A stretch of DNA of 64,000 nt from Rachicladosporium sp. CCFEE 5018. Taxonomy: Eukaryota > Ascomycota > Dothideomycetes > Cladosporiales > Cladosporiaceae. Shown here piece after piece: positions 34,801 through 43,768 of this stretch. The stretch is from the NCBI GenBank assembly GCA_002077045.2, contig KZ111162.1, positions 211,569 through 275,568 on the forward strand. The letters run 5' to 3'. Under the pieces are notes generated by a model that saw nothing but the letters and a program-made list of their open reading frames with translations, made no database searches and was not told the DNA's origin. The translations under genes and the position numbers were made by a program. Position 1 is the stretch's first letter. Each line of letters begins with the position of its first letter.

Positions 34801-34986
34801 TCCATCATGGGTCACGAAGCGCAGTGGCTTCACGGCGACGATCGGCTTGGCCTGCGCCGATACTTCGTCTTGTGTTGGCTGACCGGAAACCGCTTGCTGC
34901 GCGCTTGTGGAGTACTCCATGATCCTCATCTGCGGTTTGTTGTCTCCGGCTTGCTGTTCCAGGACATCCCGAAGAGATGCGTCCAT
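31899..34986 (-). CDS. Zn2Cys6 transcription factor
   Basis: A 1010-residue regulator from exons 32466-34986 and 31899-32410 (55-bp intron). The zinc cluster is uninterrupted: C75, C78, C85, C92, C95 and C102 (spacing 2-6-6-2-6), preceded by the basic patch PNPKRRR, a likely nuclear signal. A fungal transcription factor domain covers roughly residues 270-650, with HLGCNYPFLQRERFL and LGISIRIAQDLGLQKL as typical blocks. The C-terminus is Gln/Asn/Thr-rich with tyrosines and looks like an activation region. I cannot name an orthologue. It is divergent from ATP12 across only about 300 bp. Confidence 0.92.
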
Positions 34987-35282
34987 CGCCAGCTCTTGAG
35001 CGCGTACGTGGGCCGATGCTGTGACGCGACCGCAGACGAAGGGAATGATAGTACAGCAGTAGCCTTCATGGGCTTATCATTCAACCTCTTCTACCACCTT
35101 ACAACTGACGTGCGCCTTGTCGAGACCGCGCAGACCTCCCTGACGCTTCTCCGCAATCTGAGTGCTAAGCTTCGACACGGCGCCTCACCCGAACCTTACT
35201 CTGCTCTATTTGATCACTCCCGAGCCGAGCTTCGATGCGTTCATGTCCCGGTTTGCTCGCGTTCCAAATTCATACACACGAC
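34987..35282. promoter_or_regulatory. compact divergent promoter of Zn2Cys6 gene and ATP12
   Basis: About 296 bp separate the two start codons (ATG 34986 minus, ATG 35283 plus). Both promoters and both 5' leaders must fit here, so the two transcripts probably share elements or overlap. No specific operator was recognised. Confidence 0.4.
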
Positions 35283-36422
35283 ATGGAGCCCGTATTGCGC
35301 GCGACATTGGCATCGCCGATCGTGACCTCTTCGCTGAGCGTCCGTCGTGCAATTTCAAGCAACCTGGGGTTGTGCTCGACAGCCGCACCGAGAAGAATAC
35401 GCCACAGACCAAGATGCCTCCACACGTCGACCACACGCCCTGCCACACCATTACCTCACCCTACAGTCGTCGGTCCGCCCCCTCCGCCGCCGCAAGTATC
35501 CGTCTCGAGTTCAGAGGCAGCTCTGAACCGCAAGCGCGAGATCGCCGATCGCTTGAAAGCAGGGGAGAACTTGAAAGTAGACCCGGCGAAGCCCACAACA
35601 GCATTGAAAAAACGCTTCTGGAAAGATGTGTCTATCGTCGAGACTCCAACGGGACTGCAGGTCCACCTTGACAAGCGCCCAGTGCGAACAGCGACGAAAG
35701 CTACCCTCACAATCCCACACAGCAAACGAGCTTTGGCGTCGGGCATAGCATTGGAATGGGACCAGCTGGTCTCCGCGCAGCAAGCACTGAAGCACCACTA
35801 CATACCTCTCACAGCGCTAGTATCACGAGCAATCGACATCAGCGCCGCAGAAGCAGCACGCGATACTGCGATCCGGGAGACCATCGTAGAAATGGCAATG
35901 CGCTACCTCAGCACCGATACACTGCTCTGCTGGGCGCCAGAACGCAACATCCACGAGCCAGAGCTTACAGGAAAGCCGAGTCTACGATCACGACAACGCG
36001 AGATGGCTGAGCCTATCATCGGCTTCTTGCGCACGCACGTCTTCCCGGGTGTAGACATCAATCCCATACTCGGCGAGGACTCCATACGACCTGAGCCGCA
36101 ACCGCAGCTCACACAGCAGGTGATCCAGGGCTGGGTGTCTGGGCTACCGGCTTGGGAGCTCGCGGCGCTGGAGCGCGGTATATTGGCGTCGAAGTCATTG
36201 CTCATTGCGTCGCGGCTGTTGGTGGATTGGAGTCCGGAGTTTGCGCATCTGCGAAAAGAGGGTGAGGGTGTGCAGAGATTCGGGACGGAGGAGGCTGCTG
36301 CTGCGGCGAGCTTGGAGACGCTGTTTCAGACCGAGCAGTGGGGTGAGGTGGAGGATACACACGATGTTGAACATGCGGATATGAGGAGGCAGCTGGGGAG
36401 TGTCGTGCTGTTGGTCAGTTGA
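35283..36422 (+). CDS. ATP12: mitochondrial F1-ATPase assembly chaperone ATP12
   Basis: A single-exon gene for a 379-residue protein, counting from ATG 35283. Codons upstream to 35235 are open but add a poor leader. The N-terminus is rich in Arg, Ser and Ala without acidic residues, a typical mitochondrial presequence. A proline run then precedes the ATP12 domain: KKRFWKDVSIVE, LDKRPVRTATKATL, ALEWDQL and RYLSTDTLLCWAPE are characteristic, followed by the helical C-terminal part with LPAWELAALERG. Atp12 binds the F1 alpha subunit and helps assemble alpha3beta3 in the matrix. Near the end the sequence includes a stretch of alanines. Confidence 0.95.
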   Translation: MEPVLRATLASPIVTSSLSVRRAISSNLGLCSTAAPRRIRHRPRCLHTSTTRPATPLPHPTVVGPPPPPPQVSVSSSEAALNRKREIADRLKAGENLKVDPAKPTTALKKRFWKDVSIVETPTGLQVHLDKRPVRTATKATLTIPHSKRALASGIALEWDQLVSAQQALKHHYIPLTALVSRAIDISAAEAARDTAIRETIVEMAMRYLSTDTLLCWAPERNIHEPELTGKPSLRSRQREMAEPIIGFLRTHVFPGVDINPILGEDSIRPEPQPQLTQQVIQGWVSGLPAWELAALERGILASKSLLIASRLLVDWSPEFAHLRKEGEGVQRFGTEEAAAAASLETLFQTEQWGEVEDTHDVEHADMRRQLGSVVLLVS

Positions 36423-37902
36423 TGTAGACGCAGAGACCATCTACAGTAGCTACGTCCGAAAGTGTGGTCGAACGTGCTATCTGTGCTGTTCCTAGCACGT
36501 CGATGCGACTATATGCCCATCAACGTAGTCCACAGTCTGTTGCAAGGGGGGGAATAACGAACCGACTGGAAGAATACAAGCTGGTGGGTCATCCGTGATT
36601 GCCTGACGTTGCTAGTGTGGTCATTCGCACCTTCCTTCGAGTTGATGAACATCAAAACGAACTTATTCCGACTTCACCTCCATCTTCACTATGGTTCATT
36701 TTCGATTCCGCGAACCAGTCCCAAGTCATTGCGCAGGGTTAGGGTTACGCAGATTAACCACACGCCAAATAACCCCAACCGAGAGAATGGCGAGTCGAGA
36801 TATCGAGGTGTGTTAGTCCGAGTCGTCGCTAAGCTGGAGCATAGTATCAGTGACACTTTAGCTGAATGCCTGCCACTTCTTGGGCTGATCGGTCCAGAGA
36901 TGAGCCTATACAAGCCGACTTATGAGATTCACGCACTTCTCTCAAGAGAATGACCAAGATGCTGGTAAACGTGGCGCTGACTTGCTCAGAAACATCACGC
37001 CTCGGCGGGTTTGATCGGATTTCGATCCTAGCCGGCGACGAATGAACCAACGAAATGGCGACATTCCCACGCCGTCCTATTTAACGATTCGAGAGCGTCT
37101 TGAACATGAGAGCGAAGTGATGGCGTCAGCTACTTGATTGTGACCTAGGCGAACCGGTGTGTCTTTCGACCAGCCTGCACAGTGCATAGCAGTGGCCTCG
37201 ACGATTGCGAGATTCTAGCTTCCGAACGCCGAGGTGCGAGCTTTCCTCGATCTGACCACCAGACCAAGGTAATAACATAATGCACACTGGACTCCACTAT
37301 TCCAGAAGTGAGGTCGACTTTCAGCTGTGGCGTTCAGCTCTGGCGTCCGGAAGCGGCAGGTGACTTGCGCTGCTATTCCTATTGGCTCATCACGACCCCG
37401 GTGCGCACGAACCCACGGAACGGCAATCGGCCCACCACGTGAACCCCGATCAAGTTGACAGCTCGAGCTTGAGCTCTCTCCATGGCCCACTCGCGCCATC
37501 GAGCTCTTACAACGCAAGCCAGCCTTGAAGAATCCGGGCTGGCGCAGTAAGCGACCATGCAGCAGAAGGCTCTGTGCCCTGACTGGACAGAAGAGGGTGC
37601 CTCAGCCCACCCTTGGCATAAGTACCAAGCCTCCTCATGGCATGGCGCGCGGCGCAGCCGGTGAGCTAGACGAGAACCCTCAGCCCTGCTCCTATTCGGG
37701 GCATGAGGCTGTCTGCAGCGGCCCCAGGTGCTCACACCATGGTGCCTTGGCTCTCATGGCTGAGGCACTGAGAAGAGTTCATATATGATCACTCTGACCG
37801 CATGATCTATCTGGTCCGATGGTAAGTCGCTTTCGAGTTGCTGTTCTTTCTTGCTGTACCTTTGAGCGGCTGACGTTGTAGTCGGAGGTATATCATATTC
37901 AT
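36423..37902. other. intergenic region, 1.48 kb
   Basis: The largest plain spacer in the right half, apart from the one after the AAA+ gene. It contains two tandem TTAGGG-type units at 36736-36747 and several ORFs under 120 codons with no family features. I see no RNA gene or transposon end. Confidence 0.4.
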
Positions 37903-39612
37903 ATGCATGCCAGTCGAGCTCTGAGAACAACAGCGACAACATATTTGCGCAAGTCTTATTTGCCACGCCCGACTGGATTTCCACTTCGCCTGCAGCGTAT
38001 CGGCAACATGGCAGACAATCTTGCAATCGCGAATGGCCACAGACGACATAGCTCAATCACCGCAGTAGCAGCACCATTGCCTAAGAAGCTGATTGTCTGC
38101 TGCGATGGCACCTGGGCCAATGCCGACAACGCCTGGGTAAAGGACAAGTTTGGCGGCGCTGGCCACCCTGTGAACCCCACGAACGTCACTCGCCTCGCTC
38201 GGGCAATCCAGGACCAGGATGATGGCCATCATCAGCAGATCGTGTACTACCAAGCTGGCGTTGGCACTGGCTTGGGAGTCTGGGACAAGTTCTTCGGCGG
38301 CGGCACTGGAGCTGGTCTTTCAGAGAACGTGCGAGAAGCGTACTCGTTCCTTGTCAGCAACTACTCAGATCAGAGGGACGCAAAAGTCGATCAGCCGGAT
38401 TCGATTTTCTTGGTTGGATTCTCACGCGGTGCATTCACGGCTCGTTCGATCGGTGGCTTTATCGGAGCATTCGGTATCTTGGAGCGCAGGGCGATGCCAT
38501 TCTTCTACGAGATCTTCCAGGACTGGGAGCACGCAGGCGATCCTAAGCACCCACCGATATTCTTCAAAGCTTGGTGTAAGAAACATGGGGGTAGGGAAGA
38601 AGACATGCCCGTCGACGACTCCGTTCATGTGGAAGGCGATGACGAGAAGCTCAGGAAGATCGGAGAGTATCTTCTGAACTACCGCAAGTTCCTTGTCGCG
38701 AATCACCTCACCAAAGATGCCAAGATCAAGTGCATCGGTGTGTGGGATACTGTGGGCTCCCTTGGCATCCCGATCAACCCCAAGATCAGGAAGGTATTCG
38801 GGTTCCTGCCAGGTTACATTCACGAGTACAAGTGGCTCGACACCACGATCGATAATCACGTTGAGAACGCATTCCAGGCGCTTGGTCTAGATGAGCGCCG
38901 ATACCCGTTCTCCCCCGCTGTTTGGGAGCGTCCCAAAGACTGCACTACAAACCTGAAGCAGTGCTGGTTCGCCGGTGCGCATAGCAACATTGGAGGCTCG
39001 TATGCCGATCAGGGGAACGCGGACATTACGCTGATGTGGATGATGGACCAGCTGTCTGGTAATACTCGACCGAGAGACAGGCAGACCACAGAGCTCGACT
39101 GGATTAAGTTCGACAAGTCTTACATCACGACGGAGCAGAGCTGGCCGATCCTGAGCAACGACTCATCCCAGGACATCGTCGCAAGGTTCGCAATCCATTG
39201 TGTACTGAATCCCCAGGCCAGTGGCGGCCGTTCGTTGAACACCTCGGACAACAGCCAGCCCTCTTCCTGGTCCAAGAAATGGCCCGTGATCTGCGAGTTC
39301 TTTGGTCTCAAAGGCACAGCGCCACCAGCTGGCGGCTCGGGACCGCAACCTGGCCAATACTTGACCGAGCATCTCGAGCAGTGGAAGGCGCTGGAGAAGA
39401 AACATGGGCTTGCGACAGGGAGAGTGGGCAATGATAGGAGTTTCGCTGGGTTCCAGTACTTCATCATGACTATGTTCAACTTTGACCGGCAATTGGACTT
39501 GACGAACATGCACGCGGTGTGGAGTGATGGTGGGAAGGTGCAGGAGGTTGACTCGAAGACGGCTTGGTGGACTGCGTTCGAGAGGTTTAGGGCGGCTAAG
39601 ATCATACCATGA
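37903..39612 (+). CDS. DUF2235 alpha/beta-hydrolase-like protein
   Basis: A single-exon gene for a 569-residue protein of the DUF2235 family, the fold of Tle1-type phospholipase effectors and of many uncharacterised fungal proteins. Visible landmarks are the N-terminal strand and turn CCDGTW near residue 66, the nucleophile elbow GFSRG with Ser174, an aspartate in GVWDTVGSLG, and a histidine in WFAGAHSNIGG, together a plausible catalytic triad. The first 35 residues are Arg-rich and could be a targeting sequence; alternatively translation starts at a later Met (MADNLAIANG). Its C-terminal 130 residues match the partial gene at the left edge of the window, so two paralogues lie about 38 kb apart. 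Substrate unknown. Confidence 0.93.
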   Translation: MHASRALRTTATTYLRKSYLPRPTGFPLRLQRIGNMADNLAIANGHRRHSSITAVAAPLPKKLIVCCDGTWANADNAWVKDKFGGAGHPVNPTNVTRLARAIQDQDDGHHQQIVYYQAGVGTGLGVWDKFFGGGTGAGLSENVREAYSFLVSNYSDQRDAKVDQPDSIFLVGFSRGAFTARSIGGFIGAFGILERRAMPFFYEIFQDWEHAGDPKHPPIFFKAWCKKHGGREEDMPVDDSVHVEGDDEKLRKIGEYLLNYRKFLVANHLTKDAKIKCIGVWDTVGSLGIPINPKIRKVFGFLPGYIHEYKWLDTTIDNHVENAFQALGLDERRYPFSPAVWERPKDCTTNLKQCWFAGAHSNIGGSYADQGNADITLMWMMDQLSGNTRPRDRQTTELDWIKFDKSYITTEQSWPILSNDSSQDIVARFAIHCVLNPQASGGRSLNTSDNSQPSSWSKKWPVICEFFGLKGTAPPAGGSGPQPGQYLTEHLEQWKALEKKHGLATGRVGNDRSFAGFQYFIMTMFNFDRQLDLTNMHAVWSDGGKVQEVDSKTAWWTAFERFRAAKIIP

Positions 39613-40218
39613 GCAGATGTGACGGGAAGTTGGAATGGATGATCCCGACTGCACTGAGAGACTTCTCCAACTATGTAAACCCTTCAATACCTTCTCGCCC
39701 GAGTGATCATGCCACTGTACTGGCTTCGTTGCCGTGAGCTACGACTATTAGGTCAGATGTATGTCTGTGTCTCAAAGCCGTTTGCGTTCCCATCGTGAAT
39801 GGCCATGCGAGTGACGAAAGAGCGGACCGCTCACCAACTCACCATGGACGACAATGCTATCATATGCCGCACCCCAGGAGTTCGAACGTATCTAGACTGT
39901 CAGTGAGAGTACTGTCTCCTCCGACACCTCTCCTAGACAGCGTTACAGGCAATTGATTATAGCGGTGCTGGTAATACTAGCAGTGGAGTGGTCTGTCATT
40001 CACCGGATGGCCCAAGCTTTCGTTCGGCTACAGTCTTCCTGCACCACCTCTTCGGCAAAGACAAAACAGACATCTCCAACAATGGGCGCGCCTCGGCCAA
40101 AACATGTAACATACATCTGGTCCCTTCAACATAATGACCATCGTTGTAGTATAGCAAGGCATCGTAAGTCATTTCGCAACTCTCTATCCGTCAACGATTC
40201 GCGTCCTACTACTTCAAG
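39613..40218. other. intergenic spacer, 606 bp
   Basis: This contains the 3' flank of the DUF2235 gene and the promoter of the acyl-CoA dehydrogenase. No supported feature was seen. Confidence 0.45.
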
Positions 40219-41636
40219 ATGTTGTCCGCCGAAGATCGTGTACATCCTGCGTTCGCGCGTCTTCCGCCATGGGTCCAAGAGAAGCTCTCGCCGAAAGCGA
40301 TAGACTATATCAGACGCGTACACCATTGGGTTGAAACAGAATGCGTACCCGCCGAACGCGTCGTGAAAGCACAGCTAGTGGTGAACAAGTGGAAGACACC
40401 ACCACTCATACAAGAGCTACGCGTGAAAGCTAAGAAGGAGGGCCTATTCAATTTGTTCCTGCCGAAGAGCTTTGGGGACTTGAGCCCTGGCTTGACGAAC
40501 TTGGAGTACAGTTGCTGTGCGGAGATCATGGGGAGGTGCTATTGGGCGGCGCAGGTGAGTAATATGTGCTCTCCTTTGTCTGGAACAATACGCTAATGAC
40601 GATACGCCAGACGATGAACTGTCACGCGCCGGAGACTGGTAACATCGAGCTTTTGGCGAAGTACTGCAACGAGGAGCAAAAGCAGAAATGGCTTCTCCCC
40701 CTTTTGAATGGCGAGACCAGCTCCGCATACAGCATGACAGAGCCCGACGTAGCGTCCTCAGATGCCACGAATATCGCCTGTCGTATCACTCGCGACCCAA
40801 AAGACCCCGACACCCTTGTAGTAAATGGTCGCAAGCTCTACGGCAACGTAGCTTGGAACGAGGACCTATCTGTCTACATCCTGATGGCATGTTCAGATCC
40901 CGAGAACCCGGATCCCTGGAAACGACACACCACGATCATAGTCCCGAAATCCACTCCCGGCTTTCGCATAGTCCGGAACCTCACGATCATGGGATATGAC
41001 TGCGCACCCGAAGGGCACGGCGAATACATCTACGAAAACGCCCGGGTACCAGCCTCGAACATCATACTCGGCGAAGGCCGCGCTTTCGAGATCGCACAAG
41101 GCCGTCTCGGACCTGGGAGAATACACCACTGCATGCGACTCATCGGTCAGACTGAAAGGGCGTACGAGCTGGCCCTCATACGCGCCACAGACCCACGAAA
41201 GAAGCCCAGAGGCAAGCTGGTAGGCGACTTCGACTCCAACATTGAGCGCATAGCCGCTATGCGGATTCAGCTCGACTCCATGCGGCTTGTGGTCCTCAAC
41301 GCAGCACACACTATGGACGTCCACGGCAATAAGTCGGGTCGCTATGCCATTGCGCAGTCTAAGATCATGGTACCTGAGATGGCTGCAAACATCATCGACG
41401 AGTGCATGCAGATGTACGGCGGCCAAGGTCTGACTCAGCACACGGCACTACCTGAGATGTGGATGTACGCGCGATTCGTGCGCATTGCGGATGGCCCTGA
41501 TGCGGCGCACAGGCATCAAGTTGGAAGAGATCAGTTGAAGACTGCGGCGGCGATCAAGGGGAGGCATGATGGCTATGCGAAGAGGTATGAGGAGCTTTGT
41601 CGAACGTGGGGAGTGGAGAAGGAGGAATTTGCATAA
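40219..41636 (+). CDS. acyl-CoA dehydrogenase
   Basis: A 453-residue FAD-dependent acyl-CoA dehydrogenase that introduces the alpha-beta double bond in beta-oxidation-like steps. Exons are 40219-40554 and 40611-41636 (56-bp intron). Motifs include NCHAPETGN, the family signature AYSMTEPDVASSDATN, the substrate-loop region with GLGPGRIHHCMR-like residues, and the C-terminal MYGGQGLTQ. It resembles the fungal ACAD10/11-type enzymes but lacks an aminoglycoside-phosphotransferase-like domain. I see no clear PTS1 at the end (EEFA), so location is undecided. It could act after the CoA ligase of the left-hand gene group, but it is 36 kb away and may be unrelated. Confidence 0.94.
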
Positions 41637-42305
41637 GATTCGCGAATGGAGCGTGTATCGTGTACCTCGAGCCACAAGGTGCGTTCGATCATAATATCAC
41701 TGTGACAGTGAACAGGCCTACAGAAGAGGTCCTCGATCTTGTCGGCTGTGGCGCTGTGGACACACATTGAAATGCGACAGAAATCCAAGTTGGAAGTCCA
41801 CTTCATAGTTCGCATTCTCTTGCAATCCGGAACCATACACTTCCCCTACAGAGGTACAATTGACCACATGGCTGCACGCGGAGACCATGCGGATATCACG
41901 CGAAGATTCGGATTGAAACATTCAAAGTTTGTGCACTTCAAGCGCAACAGAATCGTTCCGATGGTCAGCGCGTATCTCCGCGTCTACTCTTATGAGCGCA
42001 GCATCTGCTGAATGGTGAGCAGATGTATCTGACGCGCCCACATCCCCTACCCGCGATGCGAGTCATCTTAAACATGCAGGTCGCTCCCAATCGATCGTCT
42101 CGCCCGCTCTGAGCTCTCTCGTTCTTCGCCTCATGCTTCTGAGTACACATATGGAAGAGGTCTCGCGGATGTCATGGAACACCAACCACGAAGCCTGACC
42201 ACTGGACATACTGCCCAACCCGCCGTCATCTCCCGCCACGCAGCGCACGATCAACAATCACTTCGCTCAAGCCAGTCGGCGGGACCGTCTTCCTAAGCCG
42301 GCGTC
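41637..42305. other. intergenic spacer, 669 bp
   Basis: The 3' flank of the acyl-CoA dehydrogenase and the 5' flank of the hypothetical gene at 42306. No supported feature. Confidence 0.45.
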
Positions 42306-43283
42306 ATGTCTCGCCAGGCAGCATACGAGCAACAACGGCAACGCTCAGGTCAGCCCACTGGGTCGTCAATCTCGGCAGCACAAGACCCGCCACCGTACAC
42401 GTCAGTCTATATACCAAACGACGAATCCGCGCTCTTGCTCCAAACGTTCAGCACGGTCGTAGCGCATGAGCAGGACGCCGAGTACGCGACGGAAGAAGTC
42501 GAAAGACTCCGCAAGTTTCTCCGGTTTTGTCTATGCGTCGACTACCCCTGTGACAAAGCCAGGGTGAGCAATGTCACGATCAGCACGACCGACCGTGATC
42601 ACTACATCCATCTGAGCAGGCTTTTGCAGTCCAACGCAGGGTGTCCTTGTAAGATCACGGATAACGACCGCGAGCGGATAGCCCCAGTCTTTTGGAAGCA
42701 CATTCACGAGCCGTGCAAGGCCCTTCATCTGTCCGTCGAATGCGTCGCGCTCATGATCATGCGGTTCAACAAGTACCAGGGCATGTTCGCGGGCTACAAG
42801 GGTAGTCCCCACGGCGTCCTGCGGGACCACGGCCTCGAAGCGCTGGCTCAGAAACTTTGGACAGACTGGCACCAAGTCCTCCCAGCGATCTGCGCACGAC
42901 GGACTGGCTATCTCGAAGAGCGGATGATCAAGCTTGCCCAGCAGTACTTTGTGCACGTTGAAGGAGTGTTCGGTAATTCTGCTATCAGTCCAGAGGCCCA
43001 GAATCAGCCTCGAGCCGCAGTGCCGCGAGTAGCCTACACAGCCTCAGCACGAGGTCGAGCATATGAGAGAAATCGCGATAAGATGTTTGACTCGATGCGC
43101 AGTCATCCGGGATCGTTCAAGCTTCTCTCTGAGAACATGTTAGATGGTATGCACAGGTGCAAAAACCGAAAACCCGTCTCTCGGAAGGGTGGTTGCTGGA
43201 ACAGTCAAACTCAATTGATGGATATGCTCGAGCGACAGCCGACGAGATCAGAGTGCAGGGAGCAGGAGTATACATACTGCTAG
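42306..43283 (+). CDS. hypothetical protein with PPxY motif
   Basis: An intronless frame encoding 325 residues from ATG 42306. I do not recognise a family. The N-terminus is Gln/Ser-rich and carries DPPPY, a possible WW-domain ligand. A helical section follows with paired cysteines (FCLCVDYPC and GCPC), and the C-terminus is basic. Codon use and length favour a real gene, and the opposite strand carries only a shorter frame. The cysteine pairs could form a metal site or be incidental. No signal peptide or membrane helix is visible, so a soluble intracellular protein is likely. Confidence 0.6.
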   Translation: MSRQAAYEQQRQRSGQPTGSSISAAQDPPPYTSVYIPNDESALLLQTFSTVVAHEQDAEYATEEVERLRKFLRFCLCVDYPCDKARVSNVTISTTDRDHYIHLSRLLQSNAGCPCKITDNDRERIAPVFWKHIHEPCKALHLSVECVALMIMRFNKYQGMFAGYKGSPHGVLRDHGLEALAQKLWTDWHQVLPAICARRTGYLEERMIKLAQQYFVHVEGVFGNSAISPEAQNQPRAAVPRVAYTASARGRAYERNRDKMFDSMRSHPGSFKLLSENMLDGMHRCKNRKPVSRKGGCWNSQTQLMDMLERQPTRSECREQEYTYC

Positions 43284-43768
43284 GCTGTGGGCAGACGCTG
43301 TTTTGGACTGTTGAGCCAAGGAGCCATCGGGAGGTCCGCTACATTGGCCAGAACCCAGTGCTCTGCGTCATAAAATACAATCTTTGTTCGCAAAACAGTG
43401 ATGATCGACGCTCCTCACATCGGTACACAATAGGTGGGACTACAGCAGGGGTGCCACGTGGGCAACGCATGCCTTGCAGCAGAAGATAGGGATCGTTCCT
43501 TAGCGCTATGCAGTTGCAAACCAGTCAGAGAGGACCAGCTATGCTGTGAAACAACGAGACCTGCAGCCAGCCGTCAGCGTCATGCGAGTCTCAAGCCATG
43601 AAAGATGCTGGTAAGTGACGAAGTCTGTATGCCTCCCAGTCGCAGCTGTAGTACATGGAGGAGAGATCTCCATGCAACACAACCATCTACCTGTACACCG
43701 TGTGCAATCATGCTACCCGTCATCTCATCAATCGTCCGAATCGTCTCACTCACGCCCCCCTCTCTCGC
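43284..43768. other. intergenic spacer, 485 bp
   Basis: Convergent 3' flanks of the hypothetical gene and the AAA+ ATPase gene. No feature was recognised. Confidence 0.45.

Noticed and set aside
36736..36747. Two TTAGGG telomere-type units
   Set aside because: Two units are expected by chance and there is no further degenerate array around them.
36609..36953. A 114-codon frame in the ATP12/DUF2235 spacer
   Set aside because: No motif, no conserved-looking composition, and competing frames on the other strand.
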